From Ferrovum sp. (GTDB lineage Bacteria > Pseudomonadota > Gammaproteobacteria > Burkholderiales > Ferrovaceae), in assembly GCA_027450105.1 (NCBI GenBank), contig DAIDKJ010000077.1, positions 1 to 6,545 on the forward strand: a DNA stretch of 6,545 nucleotides. Direction: 5' to 3'. The notes beneath the pieces were generated by a model that was given only the letters and a program-made list of their open reading frames with translations, was not told the origin of the DNA and made no database searches. Below are positions 6,452 to 6,545 of this stretch, piece after piece. The position numbers were made by a program, and so were the translations under genes. Each line of letters opens with the position of its first letter. Within the stretch, counting starts at the first letter, position 1.

Positions 6452-6545
6452 GAAAAGCGCATACTCAGTTGTTGTTCGATCAGGCTCCACAACTGGGCGG
6501 GCGATTGTGCTGCGGGCAGGATACAGAAGCGTGAGGCATGGCGGG
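6448..6545 (-). CDS. tmk: Thymidylate kinase (dTMP kinase), C-terminal end only
   Basis: Only the last 31 codons and the TGA stop are inside the window; the 5' part lies beyond the right edge. The peptide begins RHASRFCILPAAQ and ends in an amphipathic helix, SPAQLWSLIEQQLSMRF. This resembles the end of bacterial dTMP kinases, where a short strand with an Asp-Ala or Pro-Ala turn is followed by a final helix. The fragment is too short to identify alone. The call rests mainly on position: in E. coli and many other proteobacteria tmk lies directly upstream of holB. The stop overlaps the holB start in an ATGA arrangement, which usually means translational coupling. The full enzyme would phosphorylate dTMP to dTDP in the cytoplasm for DNA synthesis. 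The catalytic P-loop and LID regions are not visible here. Confidence 0.72.
   Translation of the reverse strand, partial: RHASRFCILPAAQSPAQLWSLIEQQLSMRFS

Overview
The window is a single block of six genes, all read from the minus strand. It comes from a moderately GC-rich bacterial chromosome, most likely a proteobacterium of the beta or gamma class. The reasons are the tmk-holB-tatD order (E. coli has tmk-holB-ycfH), a zinc-module delta' subunit, a TolC-type outer-membrane protein and a Tat-exported molybdenum enzyme. I cannot name the genus from sequence alone.

In the direction of transcription (right to left) the layout is as follows. The last 31 codons of a thymidylate kinase gene (tmk) overlap by 4 bases the start of holB (DNA polymerase III delta'). 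After a 77-base gap comes a TatD/YcfH-type metal-dependent nuclease. After a 120-base gap comes a complete 714-residue molybdopterin-binding dehydrogenase subunit of the IorB/CoxL type with a twin-arginine signal. Five bases after its stop codon begins panB (ketopantoate hydroxymethyltransferase). A 74-base gap holding a perfect 14-base palindrome follows, then a TolC-family outer-membrane efflux protein that runs off the left edge.

Functionally the block is mixed. The right half is a conserved housekeeping run: nucleotide supply, clamp loader and nuclease. The middle is an accessory periplasmic oxidoreductase whose iron-sulfur and cytochrome partners are not in the window, placed directly ahead of the coenzyme A pathway gene panB. 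The left end is an envelope export channel. The spacing suggests tmk-holB as one coupled unit and the dehydrogenase-panB pair as another. A weak promoter may lie ahead of tatD, and a possible operator lies ahead of the efflux gene.

No RNA genes, insertion sequences, CRISPR arrays, phage genes or defence genes are visible, and no stretch over 300 bases lacks a gene. I found no convincing new multi-gene system. The point most worth a second look is the solitary Tat-exported molybdenum subunit between tatD and panB.
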